A DNA stretch of 64,000 nucleotides from Goleter apudmare HA4340-LM2. Its GTDB lineage: Bacteria; Cyanobacteriota; Cyanobacteriia; Cyanobacteriales; Nostocaceae. The stretch lies in NCBI GenBank assembly GCA_019359495.1, contig JAHHHF010000077.1, forward strand, positions 62,001 through 126,000, in the 5' to 3' direction. Made by a program: the position numbers and the translations under genes. How positions within the stretch are numbered: position 1 is the stretch's first letter; every line of letters starts with the position of its first letter. Below, one piece after another: positions 35,773 to 44,600 of the stretch. Below the pieces are notes generated by a model that saw only the letters and a program-made list of their open reading frames with translations, did no database searches and had not been told where the DNA came from.

Positions 35773-37992
35773 TTGAAACGAGCATTGAAAAAGAGAGTAA
35801 AAGCTGTGCTGAAAAATACCCCCAGCAGCGATGGTGTCCCGGCGGTGGAACAACTAAACGTAGTTAATCCCAAAATTAAACGCCAGGTACGAACAAAAGC
35901 CGCCATGATTGGCTTGGCAATCTCAATGGGAGCTACCAGCATGTTGGTGACTCGCCAAAGTGATCAAGCCCAAGCGGCGGCTCCTGTAGGCAGCCAAAAG
36001 GCAGCCTCAGCCATCCCTGCTGCTCCCGACACTGAGGTGAAATTTGCCGCCGCCAAGCTACTAGAGACTCAACCAGTCTCGTTAGCGAGCGTGCAGGACA
36101 ATCCTGTCATATTGGAACCAACAGCAATTTCACAAGTGCCTGGGCTAGAAGCTAAATTGCAAGTTGGAGTTACTGGACAGTCTGTACAAGTTCCGACACC
36201 AGAAGCAGCTTCTAAAGCAACAGCAACTTACAAAACTTCTCTTTACCTGCACTCTCAAGCAGCGCAGGGTTTGCAAGCGGCCAGCCAGCCTGGAGAAGCT
36301 CAAAAACTCTCCAGTGCTAGTGGTATTCTGGGTACTCCAGCCATATCGCTGACAGCCAAACCACAAACTCTGACCACAGACGGTGAGACAGCTAACAGTG
36401 AAGCAAATGCACAACTGAAGGCGCAGCAAGAGTTTGCACTAAATCGCTTACAAGAAAAATCGCACCGTTTAAGAAACAGTCTGGCGGAGTTGCGGTCTGA
36501 GGAGACCAAAAATTTATCAGCAGCTACCATTGCGTTGGCACAGCCAACGAATAAAGTTAAGACAGCGCCGCAGATCAATGAGACTAGCACTGCAACTGAG
36601 CAGTTGCCAAATCTCCCTGATGCCAACAACACTAGCCTCGTATCCCGCTTAAAACAGGGAAGAGTCACCAATGTGCCCTCGGCAACCCCTGCACCAGCCA
36701 CATTAAGAGTTGCCGCACTACCTGACCCCATAGCCTACGAAGTCAAGCCCGGAGATACCCTAGCTGCGATCGCTAGCAATTATGGTACTTCCGTTTCAGA
36801 ATTAGTCAGGGCCAATAATCTTACCAATCCCAATCAAATACAAATCAGCCAAAAGCTGATGATTCCTGCTCCTGGGGTTAATCGCAGCATCGCTAACCAG
36901 TCTCAGTTAGCAACTAACCCCAATATTGGGCAGCCGAGTATTACTCCCAAGTTAGTCACTTCCCCTGTAAACACAGCTAGCACTAACTCAAATCTACCTA
37001 TCACATCACAGTTATCAGTTATTGCCGATAACAGCATTGCATTACCAACACCAGCAACGGCGAATGACCAAATTCCGACAGCAAACAGCCTGAGTCCACT
37101 CAATGGCGTTGGTGGTAATACTCCAGTGCCAAAAGTGTTTAGTGAAATCCAGTCAAATAAAAGACCGGAAAGAGTAGCCAGAACCAAAGGCAATGAGCGT
37201 CTACGGAGCTTACAAGCAGAAATCGAGAGATTGCGTGAGAAATACCGCGCTCAACAAGCTGGTGTAGTTGTACCAGCATCTCCCGAAAACAATAATGCTC
37301 CAGTGTCACTCCCTGTTCCTCGCCCGAACAACACTGCGGTATCTTACCCCAATTTCCAACGGAATGCAGTACAAATTCCTGTGCCTTCACCCATAGGCAC
37401 ATTTCGTGGGACTCCATCCCCTAGGGAGCCAATCAACCCAGAATTCTTGCCTAACCAAGTGCCTAACCCATCTCGTGCTAGGCTGGCAACCCCTCCCACC
37501 AGGATGCGAGGCAATACAGTATCTCCACAGTTACCGCCTTTGGCAGCAGTGGATCAATACTTGCCCAAGCCCATTGACGAGACTCTCCCTCCTCCGTCTA
37601 GTTCGTCTGTGGCTTACCAATGGCCAGCAAAAGGTGTTCTGACCTCTGGTTTCGGTACACGTTGGGGACGGCCACATAAAGGAATTGATATTGCTAACGC
37701 GGTTGGCACGCCAATTTACGCTTCAGCTGATGGTGTAATAGCTAAAGCTGGTTGGAACAAAGGGGGCTACGGCATTCTTGTTGAGGTTCGCCATCCTGAC
37801 GGCAGCATGACTCGCTACGCTCATAACAGCAAGCTGTTGGTGCGAGCAGGTCAAGAAGTCCGTCAAGGAGAAACCATTGCCTTAATGGGTAGTACTGGTT
37901 TTAGTACTGGACCACACACACATTTTGAAATTCACCCACCAGGTAAAGGTGCCGTTAACCCAGTTGCCTTACTGGCGTCTAATCGCATCTAA
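35773..37992 (+). CDS. Envelope peptidase with LysM and M23 (lysostaphin-type) domains
   Basis: A 739-residue cell-wall protein. It has a basic N-terminus, a membrane or signal segment near residues 38-60 (AAMIGLAISMGATSMLV), a long low-complexity Ala/Gln/Pro-rich region, one LysM peptidoglycan-binding domain (YEVKPGDTLAAIASNYGTSV), another Pro-rich linker, and a C-terminal M23 domain (HKGIDIANAVGTPIYASADG and GPHTHFEIHPPG with the metal ligands). In multicellular cyanobacteria such LytM proteins act at septa and in cell-cell communication. TTG at 35773 is chosen because AGGAGG lies 6 nt upstream; a TTG at 35710 would add 21 residues. It probably acts with amidases as an activator or hydrolase. 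Confidence 0.88.
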   Translation: MKRALKKRVKAVLKNTPSSDGVPAVEQLNVVNPKIKRQVRTKAAMIGLAISMGATSMLVTRQSDQAQAAAPVGSQKAASAIPAAPDTEVKFAAAKLLETQPVSLASVQDNPVILEPTAISQVPGLEAKLQVGVTGQSVQVPTPEAASKATATYKTSLYLHSQAAQGLQAASQPGEAQKLSSASGILGTPAISLTAKPQTLTTDGETANSEANAQLKAQQEFALNRLQEKSHRLRNSLAELRSEETKNLSAATIALAQPTNKVKTAPQINETSTATEQLPNLPDANNTSLVSRLKQGRVTNVPSATPAPATLRVAALPDPIAYEVKPGDTLAAIASNYGTSVSELVRANNLTNPNQIQISQKLMIPAPGVNRSIANQSQLATNPNIGQPSITPKLVTSPVNTASTNSNLPITSQLSVIADNSIALPTPATANDQIPTANSLSPLNGVGGNTPVPKVFSEIQSNKRPERVARTKGNERLRSLQAEIERLREKYRAQQAGVVVPASPENNNAPVSLPVPRPNNTAVSYPNFQRNAVQIPVPSPIGTFRGTPSPREPINPEFLPNQVPNPSRARLATPPTRMRGNTVSPQLPPLAAVDQYLPKPIDETLPPPSSSSVAYQWPAKGVLTSGFGTRWGRPHKGIDIANAVGTPIYASADGVIAKAGWNKGGYGILVEVRHPDGSMTRYAHNSKLLVRAGQEVRQGETIALMGSTGFSTGPHTHFEIHPPGKGAVNPVALLASNRI

Positions 37993-38030
37993 TTCTGGCT
38001 ATTTACAATTTAACCATTGCTTTGCTAATT

Positions 38031-38056
38031 GAGGGGGCTAGGCTCCCTCTTTTGCT
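38031..38056 (+). terminator. Rho-independent terminator of the M23 peptidase gene
   Basis: GAGGG pairs with CCCTC around a 9-nt loop (which can add GC pairs inside), followed by TTTTGCTTT. It begins 39 bp after the peptidase stop codon. Confidence 0.6.
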
Positions 38057-38154
38057 TTCTTGGTACTCAGTGAGACATTGAAAAATTAATGGTTCCCTGG
38101 GCTAGCGATCGCCAAAAACCTATGCTATATTTATAAATCATTGCGGTTAAATCT

Positions 38155-38228
38155 GGCTCAGTAGCTCAGTTGGTTAGAGCACGGGACTCATAAGCCTGGG
38201 GTCGTTGGTTCAAATCCGACCTGAGCCA
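38155..38228 (+). tRNA. tRNA-Met (CAT anticodon)
   Basis: A 74-nt cloverleaf. The acceptor stem GGCTCAG/CTGAGCC is perfect, the D-arm is GCTC...GAGC, the anticodon loop is CTCATAA, and the T-arm GTTGG-TTCAAAT-CCGAC is perfect with the normal TTC. The discriminator base is A and CCA is not encoded. The anticodon stem has one A-G apposition next to the loop. The lack of the three G-C pairs and of the C1 mismatch typical of initiators argues for elongator methionine; a CAT-reading isoleucine tRNA cannot be excluded by eye. Confidence 0.92.
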
Positions 38229-38450
38229 CTCATAAAAATTAAAATTTATCAAGGCTTAGTTTAATAACTAAAGCTCGCTTGACATTGGTCATTACCTTAA
38301 CTATGGAATGACCATTCTCCAAAAATTTATAATGTCTAAATTAAATACTTCACAGCTTACCTTGATGCTTGTCGTCAGGAATGCTAGCTGGAAATCGAGA
38401 TTTATCCCGTTGCTAGAAAACAACGCCATAACTATCTCTAGTTAAATAAA

Positions 38451-38681
38451 TTATTTTTGGAATGTCTCGTTAAATTCGGCATAGAATTTATAATATTCAT
38501 CACTGACTTGATTGTTATTGACGAGTTTTTTCCGCAATCTTCTAATCAGAAACTCATCTTCATATCTTAGTCGCAGACAAAGATTAACTATTTCATTAAC
38601 TGTATGATCATTCAACTTACAATCCATTTCTAACTTCTGAAATAGTGAATCCGATACTTCGATAGTTATTTGCCTAGACAT
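38451..38681 (-). CDS. Small ribbon-helix-helix-like protein, possible antitoxin
   Basis: A 76-residue protein whose first part (RQITIEVSDSLFQKLEMDC, then HTVNEIVNLCLRLR) fits a beta strand followed by two helices, as in ribbon-helix-helix DNA-binding antitoxins. The tail is charged (RRLRKKLVNNNQVSDEYY). Its start overlaps the end of a 44-codon open frame on the same strand that looks like a gene remnant. No intact toxin is adjacent. The family assignment is tentative. Confidence 0.5.
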   Translation of the reverse strand: MSRQITIEVSDSLFQKLEMDCKLNDHTVNEIVNLCLRLRYEDEFLIRRLRKKLVNNNQVSDEYYKFYAEFNETFQK

Positions 38682-38800
38682 ATTTGATCCAACCTTGTAT
38701 GGTAATCGTCAACTTTTTCAATTTCATCAAAATATATCGCACGTAATACTTCTAGTGCTTTGCTAATCAGATGGCTAGTATTATTACCTGATAATGCAAC
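38666..38800 (-). pseudogene. C-terminal remnant of an unknown gene
   Basis: A stop-free stretch of 44 codons reading LISKALEVLRAIYFDEIEK and DDYHTRLDQICLGK that overlaps the start of the small protein gene in the way coupled genes do. There is no ATG, GTG or TTG at its beginning and a stop codon directly upstream. I read it as the tail of a decayed first gene of a two-gene unit. Confidence 0.35.
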
Positions 38801-39206
38801 TTAAGTATTGAATTGTAGATACTCTATGGAGACTCAGATATTATATATCTGGTCATTTAATTAAGTTAAAATTAATACGACTATCTTACAAAAAATAAAA
38901 TCTTTTGTGTTGTGAATGTGTATAAATCGCTCTAAATTTACAGTATTAAAAAGTGGTATTTAAAGAGACGTAATTAATGAATCCAGTCTCGGAGATTTGT
39001 GTTTTTTATAGAGTCTAGTCGATAATTAGCTAATTAGCCATAAGTAAATATACTTTAAAATTTACTTATTTTATATACTAAAAACATCAGAATTATACTG
39101 AGATGACAGAGAAAACTCTTACTTAATTTGCAAGTGTTAAAAGGTTCATATCTCCGACTTTGCGAATACGTCGAAGATATTCTTGTAGTAGGACGATTTG
39201 GGATTG
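38801..39206. other. AT-rich intergenic region
   Basis: No gene is seen. The sequence is clearly richer in A and T than its surroundings and contains a loose inverted repeat AAGTAAAT...ATTTACTT near 39043-39068. It lies downstream of the debranching enzyme gene and upstream of the small remnant genes. Confidence 0.5.
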
Positions 39207-41288
39207 CTATATATCAGGCAGATGACGAATAATTTCAGCTACCGACCAAGCTTGGGCGATCGCCCCTCTGGGTGTATGGGGTATATCGCCATCAAAAATC
39301 TCAGAAATAGAGCCAAGACCAGCATCAGAGAGAAAATGTGCCAGTAGGGGTTGCCAATCAAAAGGTAGTGGTTCTTGTGGGTAAAAACGCTGCCAAGCAC
39401 GGATAAACGGGCCGATTAACCAACTCCAAACAGTACCTTGGTGGTAAGCGCGATCGCGTTCCTGGGGATTGCCTACATATTCTCCTATATATTGGGGGTC
39501 GGTGGGATCGAGACTACGCAGACCATAAGGCGTGAGCAGGCTGGAAGTGGCTACCTTTAATATTGCACGCCCTTGTTGTTGCGAGAACCCACAATGTTGT
39601 AAAGACAACGCCAAAACAGCATTGGGGCGAATCTGGGAATTGCGGCGATCGTCAGGCTCAATGTTGTCATATAAGTAGCAAAGTTTAGGATTCCAAAACT
39701 TTTGCAAAGAGGATTTTACCTGTTGTGCTTGCTGGCTATAACGTTGGGCTTGATTAGCTAGACGCACTGACGAATTACCATCCTCAATTTGGCTGAGGCG
39801 TTCTGCCCACTGACTTACCCAACATAAAGCCGAATACCACAGGGCATTAATTTCCACAGGCTTCCCGCGACGGGGAGTGACTGGTTGTCCTCCTACTACC
39901 ACATCCATCCAAGTCAAGGCTACACCACGGGCATCCCAGCCCACCAGTCCATCAGTAGCATCGGCTTGAATCTGGTAGCGAGTACCACCTAAAAATGCTT
40001 TATAAATTTGCTGAACAACTGGGAATTGTTCTGCCAAAAACTGCCAGTCCTGGGTAGCTTCTAAATAAAGCCCTAAAGTTTCAACCCACCACAAGGCCGC
40101 ATCGATACTGTTGTAAAACGGTTCGCCACCAATATCAGGAAAAGCATTAGGAATCAGACCGTAGCGACAGTAACGCCCAAAAGTTTGCAATACCCCTTTC
40201 GCCAAATCAAACCGTTGCGGAACTAGTGCTAAACCGGGTAAGGAAATTAAGGTATCTCTTCCCCAATCGTTGAACCAGTGATAACCAGCAATGACCGTAG
40301 GGCCAGCAATTGAGGCTCGATAGACAATAAACTGGTCGCTGGCTCGTAGTAGTTGTGACCGGATGTGGGAGAAGCCGGGATTTTTTTCTCCTCCCTGCTG
40401 CTGTGAGCCAAAAATTCGAGAGAGGCGTTCTTGTTCTGCTTGTACGGCTGCGGCAAAAGTTTTGGTAGTGAAAGCATCTTGTAGTGGATTGGGGAAACCC
40501 ACTTGTGCGGCTAAGGTGACTGCATCTCCTGGTTGGAGAGGAATTGTCAAGTAACCGGGACTATAAAGGTCTTCGCGATCGCTTAATCCCCTTTGAGTTT
40601 CCTCTGGCAACTTATAATCCCAGTACCACACTGCATCCGCATAATATTCTCCTTTTGTCCAGCGTAAATGCCAAGGTGTGCCAAACCGCCCGGAAATTAT
40701 GGCTTGTAGGCAGACTTGTTGCGGTAACAGCAGTTGGGAGAAATGTATTTCTGGACTAAATAATTGCTGACGATGAAAGTCACGATCGCTAATTAACAAC
40801 CGCAGCCTTAAAACTCCTAAATCTTTACCCTCATAGCGATATTGCATCAAGAGGCGATGGCAAAAGCCATCAGACGCCGGATCAAGGGGACAAGCACAAA
40901 AGGAAAAGTCCTGATTTTCTTCCTCTCCTTTTCTTCCTTCTTCTCCTACTAAACCGTAGGGCATTAACAGTTGTCTGGTTAAGAGCCAGCTATCCTCACC
41001 CCAAATCCATGTGGGAACTGGGTTAATATCAAAAGAACGGAGTAGTTCGTAGCCAGCCGACTCAAGCTGACCACTACCCCAATAATTAGTCCCTAGTGCC
41101 ACAACTTTTCCTGCTACTTCCAGACTTGCTTCTAGGTGGGAGAGTAGCAGGGTACGTTCAGCTGGGGGATTCGTGGCAGCAAATAGCCAACCGTGATAAG
41201 TGCGGACACGAACATCCGCAACAGTACCACTGGCAAAACTGCCTAAGCCATTGGTCAGTAACCACTCTCTTGTATCTAAATTAGCCAT
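39207..41288 (-). CDS. Amylo-alpha-1,6-glucosidase (glycogen debranching enzyme)
   Basis: A 693-residue enzyme that hydrolyses alpha-1,6 branch points of glycogen. The N-terminal beta domain starts with REWLLTNGLGSFASGTV, the standard start of the family. The C-terminal (alpha/alpha) barrel holds the signature HWFNDWGRDTLISLPGL, followed by PNAFPDIGGEPFYNSIDAAL. The active-site acids are expected in these segments and the later GWDARGVALTWMD segment. The full length is normal for cyanobacterial members. It stands alone on the minus strand and contributes to night-time glycogen use. Confidence 0.93.
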   Translation of the reverse strand: MANLDTREWLLTNGLGSFASGTVADVRVRTYHGWLFAATNPPAERTLLLSHLEASLEVAGKVVALGTNYWGSGQLESAGYELLRSFDINPVPTWIWGEDSWLLTRQLLMPYGLVGEEGRKGEEENQDFSFCACPLDPASDGFCHRLLMQYRYEGKDLGVLRLRLLISDRDFHRQQLFSPEIHFSQLLLPQQVCLQAIISGRFGTPWHLRWTKGEYYADAVWYWDYKLPEETQRGLSDREDLYSPGYLTIPLQPGDAVTLAAQVGFPNPLQDAFTTKTFAAAVQAEQERLSRIFGSQQQGGEKNPGFSHIRSQLLRASDQFIVYRASIAGPTVIAGYHWFNDWGRDTLISLPGLALVPQRFDLAKGVLQTFGRYCRYGLIPNAFPDIGGEPFYNSIDAALWWVETLGLYLEATQDWQFLAEQFPVVQQIYKAFLGGTRYQIQADATDGLVGWDARGVALTWMDVVVGGQPVTPRRGKPVEINALWYSALCWVSQWAERLSQIEDGNSSVRLANQAQRYSQQAQQVKSSLQKFWNPKLCYLYDNIEPDDRRNSQIRPNAVLALSLQHCGFSQQQGRAILKVATSSLLTPYGLRSLDPTDPQYIGEYVGNPQERDRAYHQGTVWSWLIGPFIRAWQRFYPQEPLPFDWQPLLAHFLSDAGLGSISEIFDGDIPHTPRGAIAQAWSVAEIIRHLPDI

Positions 41289-41340
41289 TTGCTACTCAGA
41301 ATCGTTATGACTATGATATAGTCGTAACAGATCGCAATCA

Positions 41341-41470
41341 AACTGTGAGACAGCCCTGTTCGGCACAGCCGTTCCCAAAGGCTAGGTTGGGCTAGCCCTT
41401 CCTAGAGGACTGCGTTCCCCGTAGGGGTTCTCGTAGAGTACCCGAAAGGTGACAGCGTGGACGGGTGAGT
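41341..41470. repeat. Structured G/C-rich repeat upstream of the peroxiredoxin gene
   Basis: A stretch more G/C-rich than its surroundings with several small hairpins: GGCTAG/CTAGCC (41380-41397) around a GTTGGG loop and CCCCGTAGGGG (41417-41427), followed by GTACCCGAAAGGTGAC. It resembles dispersed Nostoc repeats rather than a coding or promoter sequence. It lies between the divergent debranching enzyme and peroxiredoxin genes, so it could affect their promoters. Confidence 0.5.
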
Positions 41471-41534
41471 TTTACTTTACTAACCCGAATCCTAGCGCTA
41501 GTAAATGGATACAAGTTGAAGGAGAATTAGGTTA

Positions 41535-42146
41535 ATGTCCCTCACTTACGGAACCGAAGGAAGCCTCCGCGTTGGTCAACAGGCTCCAGACTTTACAGCA
41601 ACATCTGTAGTGGATCAAGAATTTAAGACAATTAAACTTTCCGACTATCGTGGTAAGTATGTTGTCTTGTTTTTCTATCCCCTAGACTTTACCTTTGTTT
41701 GTCCTACTGAAATCACAGCATTTAGCGATCGCTACGAAGAATTCAAAAAAATTAATACGGAAATCCTAGGGGTATCCGTAGATAGCGAGTTCTCCCACCT
41801 TGCTTGGATTCAAACTGATCGCAAATCTGGTGGTGTTGGCGACTTGAATTATCCCCTAGTTTCTGACATCAGAAAAGAAATTAGCGCCGCATACAACGTC
41901 CTTGATCCAGCAGCAGGTATTGCCCTGCGCGGTCTGTTCATCATCGACAAAGATGGTATCATCCAGCACGCCACCATCAACAACCTCGCTTTTGGTCGTA
42001 GCGTCGATGAAACTTTGCGGACATTGCAAGCCATTCAGTATGTACAGTCTCACCCAGACGAAGTTTGCCCTGCTGGTTGGCAACCAGGTGATCAGACAAT
42101 GGTTCCTGACCCAGTTAAGTCTAAAGTATACTTCTCTGCTGTCTAA
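41535..42146 (+). CDS. 2-Cys peroxiredoxin
   Basis: Thiol peroxidase that reduces peroxides, normally recycled by thioredoxin. The 203-residue protein has the peroxidatic cysteine in [19 protein letters not shown], the catalytic Thr/Arg environment, and the resolving cysteine in [11 protein letters not shown]. The GLFIIDKDG segment and the C-terminal YFSAV tail mark it as a typical dimeric 2-Cys enzyme of the cyanobacterial/plastid group. It has AGGAG before the start. It is followed by a strong terminator and then by a second, divergent redoxin gene. Confidence 0.96.
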   Translation: MSLTYGTEGSLRVGQQAPDFTATSVVDQEFKTIKLSDYRGKYVVLFFYPLDFTFVCPTEITAFSDRYEEFKKINTEILGVSVDSEFSHLAWIQTDRKSGGVGDLNYPLVSDIRKEISAAYNVLDPAAGIALRGLFIIDKDGIIQHATINNLAFGRSVDETLRTLQAIQYVQSHPDEVCPAGWQPGDQTMVPDPVKSKVYFSAV

Positions 42147-42202
42147 ATGTCCGTAGCTGGCAAATTCCAAAGTAGGTTATTGGAGTTGAAAGCAACATGA
42201 AC

Positions 42203-42257
42203 AAAAACCACAGATGTACACAGATCAAGATGAATCAGTGTCTATCTGTGGTTTTTT
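42203..42257 (+). terminator. Rho-independent terminator of the peroxiredoxin gene
   Basis: AAAAACCACAGAT (42203-42215) pairs with ATCTGTGGTTTTT, giving a stem of about 13 bp that runs into a T6 tract ending at 42257. It lies 57 bp after the peroxiredoxin stop codon. The stem is shared with a common intergenic sequence type (CCACAGATGTACACAGAT). Confidence 0.75.
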
Positions 42258-42292
42258 AGCTCATAGGTATTGTAACTATTCAGGATCAAAAT

Positions 42293-42838
42293 ATGCTAAC
42301 TTCAACAGATTTTAGAGGCTTATTTAATGAGCGCTTTTTCCGTAACTTTCTACCAGTTCCAGCTACAAGCTATTTTCGACTAGAGATCGGAACACCAGAT
42401 TTTCAATTGCCAGATATTACTAATGGAACTTTGGTGAAATTATCGAATTATCGAGGTAAGCAGCCAGTATTACTGGCTTTCACTCGCATATTCACCGAAA
42501 AACAATATTGCCCCTTTTGTTTTCCCCATATTAAGGCTTTGAATGAAAACTATGAAAAATTTAAAAATACTGGTGTTGAAGTTTTATTAATTACTAGTAC
42601 CGATGAAAAACAAAGTCAAATTGTTGTAAAAGATTTAGGATTACAAATGCCATTGCTGAGTGACCCTGGTTGTTTTGTGTTTCGCAGATATCGAGTTGGA
42701 CAAGCGCTAGGAGCGCCTTTACCAGCGCAGTTTATCTTAGATCAAGAGGGCAAACTCCGCTACAGACATTTATTTTCTTTTCTAGATCACAACGCTAGTG
42801 TGGAGACATTGTTAGCACAATTCAATTTAATTATTTAG
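42293..42838 (+). CDS. AhpC/TSA-family redoxin (peroxiredoxin-like)
   Basis: A 181-residue thioredoxin-fold protein of the AhpC/TSA superfamily. The core begins at IGTPDFQLPDITNGTLVKLS and the active site is YCPFCFPH, a CxxC arrangement closer to PRXL2/bacterioferritin-comigratory relatives than to the FVCP motif of 2-Cys enzymes. The C-terminus carries the usual PAQFILDQEGKLRYRH strand. Peroxide or thiol-disulfide reactions are likely; the substrate is unknown. It lies after the terminator of the 2-Cys gene, so it should have its own promoter. Confidence 0.88.
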   Translation: MLTSTDFRGLFNERFFRNFLPVPATSYFRLEIGTPDFQLPDITNGTLVKLSNYRGKQPVLLAFTRIFTEKQYCPFCFPHIKALNENYEKFKNTGVEVLLITSTDEKQSQIVVKDLGLQMPLLSDPGCFVFRRYRVGQALGAPLPAQFILDQEGKLRYRHLFSFLDHNASVETLLAQFNLII

Positions 42839-42891
42839 GATGTGTATGGTAGACAAAGTTAGCTTTGTAAGATTTCACTCAGGGAGGCTTT

Positions 42892-43360
42892 ATGCCAGAA
42901 GTTAACGCTCATTTGAGTTTAAGAAACCTTGATGAAATTGATGAACATCTGTGGCTAGAAGAAACCATCAAGCTATTGCAAGCTAAACAGTTATAAGAAT
43001 TGGATTGGGAAAACTTAATTGAAGAACTAGAAAATTTGAGTCGCCGAGATAAAGCCAAGGTGGCTAGTTTATTAGAGCAAGTTATCATACATCTTTTATT
43101 ACTGCAACATTGGCAAAAAGCAGTTGAATATAATTCTGGACATTGGAAAGCGGAAGTTAGAGGGCTTAGAAATCAATATAAAGCGTAATTTAACAACGAA
43201 TTTATATCAATATTTAGAAGATGAATTAACAACTATTTATGATGATGCTTTGGGATATGTAATTGATCAAACTGAAGGCAAACTAGATAACTTACCCCAA
43301 TCTTGCACTTACACTTTAGAACAACTGCTTGATATTAATTATTTACCTGAAAACTTGTAA
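42892..43360 (+). pseudogene. DUF29 gene broken by a stop codon and a frameshift
   Basis: Read from ATG 42892, the frame gives the N-terminus of DUF29 (HLWLEETIKLLQAKQL), an in-frame TAA at 42994-42996, then DWENLIEELENLSRRDKAK and EQVIIHLLLLQHW, typical of the family. Near 43175 the reading frame shifts by one base: the first frame ends at 43188, while the second continues with IKRNLTTNLYQYLEDEL and the C-terminal LPQSCTYTLEQLLDINYLP. Both lesions together make a functional product unlikely. DUF29 proteins are abundant in Nostocaceae and of unknown function. Confidence 0.85.
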
Positions 43361-43614
43361 CAGATAGAAGCAATGAAGTCTCCTAGGATAGCCAGAATTC
43401 TACTGCACTCCATCTCTCAATAAGCATAAATATACTTAAAACATTCACTATAAAAGACCTAAAAATCAGGTTGCTGACTGCTCAAATCTGTAATTAGACG
43501 TAGGAATATGTATATTAAGTCTATATAAGGGCAGGCAATAATGGCCGTTAAATTTGATAAGTTAGCTATGGGACTGGATGAGAATTGCCCACTCTTTTTA
43601 CCTAAAAATTAGCT

Positions 43615-43911
43615 ATGAACTATCAAAAGCTTGACGCCGCTCTTGCAATGGCACTAAATGATGTTTCAGATTTAGAAGCAAGTACTTTGGATATTTTTAT
43701 CCATACAGAACCAGTTCTGGATGCTGAGGCGGTTGCTGTTTTAGAAAATTTAGGTATCAGTGTTGCGAGCAGTGGTAAAGATGTATTTACCGCCAAACTA
43801 CCGCCAAATGCGATCGCCCATTTATCACAACAGCCTTGGGTAAAGCATCTGAAACTTTCGCAGCAACTGCGTTTTGCTAAACCGTCATTCATCCCACGCT
43901 CCGCAATGTGA
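43615..43911 (+). CDS. Conserved hypothetical protein
   Basis: A 98-residue soluble protein with a compact alpha/beta pattern: helix (KLDAALAMALND), strand (TLDIFIHTE), helix (DAEAVAVLENLGI), strand (KDVFTAKLP), helix (NAIAHLSQQPWVKHLKLSQ). This order resembles the propeptide-inhibitor fold of subtilisin-like proteases, where it would act as an inhibitor or chaperone domain, but I cannot confirm that. No protease gene is adjacent. It seems conserved in Nostocaceae from its regular pattern and length. It stands alone. Confidence 0.7.
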   Translation: MNYQKLDAALAMALNDVSDLEASTLDIFIHTEPVLDAEAVAVLENLGISVASSGKDVFTAKLPPNAIAHLSQQPWVKHLKLSQQLRFAKPSFIPRSAM

Positions 43912-44035
43912 ATCCATCCATCAACATCAAGGGCGATAGGCTGGTTGTCTGTCCGATTAATTTTAATTTAATGGGTAGAATTTTTCGTAGTCAGGACTTC
44001 AGTCGTTGATTTCACTGCTTTTACAGGGAGTACGC

Positions 44036-44155
44036 TTACTGGTCTCTTTTTGGTGGAATCCCATTCTTTAAAGGTTGTTTCCTAGTTTTATTTGTGTTGG
44101 TTGATAAAGGTTTTTTCTGGGATGGTTGCTTAGGATTAGATTCTTGGCTGGACAT
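44036..44155 (-). CDS. Very short basic protein, 39 residues
   Basis: A short open frame reading MSSQESNPKQPSQKKPLSTN, then about 20 more residues ending in NGIPPKRDQ: Pro/Lys/Gln-rich, disordered, with no hydrophobic segment. The composition is not that of random AT-rich intergenic DNA. No clear ribosome binding site is seen. It lies downstream of a strong minus-strand terminator, so it would need its own promoter. Confidence 0.35.
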   Translation of the reverse strand: MSSQESNPKQPSQKKPLSTNTNKTRKQPLKNGIPPKRDQ

Positions 44156-44236
44156 AAGTATAAACTTGCAAATTAACTATGTTTTTGTATACACCATAAA
44201 AATTGCTAGTTCCGGAAATCAATCAAAAAGTTTCCC

Positions 44237-44272
44237 AAAAAAAAATAGAGACGCGATAATTTTTACGTCTCT
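44237..44272 (-). terminator. Strong Rho-independent terminator, minus strand
   Basis: AGAGACG pairs with CGTCTCT (44247-44253 with 44266-44272), and on the minus strand the stem is followed by a run of nine T (44237-44245 read in reverse). No convincing gene ends directly before it; hisA ends about 330 bp upstream on that strand. It therefore marks the end of a long hisA 3' region or of an unrecognised small RNA. Confidence 0.65.
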
Positions 44273-44600
44273 AGAGAAGAGGAAACCCATTATTTTTAAG
44301 TACTTTACATTAATTTTTTAACAATAAAATTACAATTACCTCCTAACCTAACTTGTAAGTTGCTGAATGAAATTACGCTGATGATGGTTTTAACAAGGCT
44401 TTCACTGGTTGTGAACTGTCTACAAATTGAACTACAAGAGTATAAATTTCTAATCCGGAAAATTGCCAAAAAATAACCAACTTGTAGCTTAAGTTCCCTA
44501 TTTGCAGATACCCCGACAGCCTGTATAAGAATGAGACTTGGGGTTTCCATATTCATGGAATCTCTACAAGAGAAAGTCTTGTTCTCATGCTTGGAGGTGA

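Noticed and set aside
44452-44457. Second TCCGGA near 44.45 kb as another DIF1-type promoter
   Set aside because: No gene follows at a suitable distance, and a hexamer is expected by chance several times in 64 kb.
44305-44556. 83-codon minus-strand open frame ending just before the terminator at 44237
   Set aside because: Its sequence has no domain pattern or ribosome binding site; a non-coding transcript is at least as likely.
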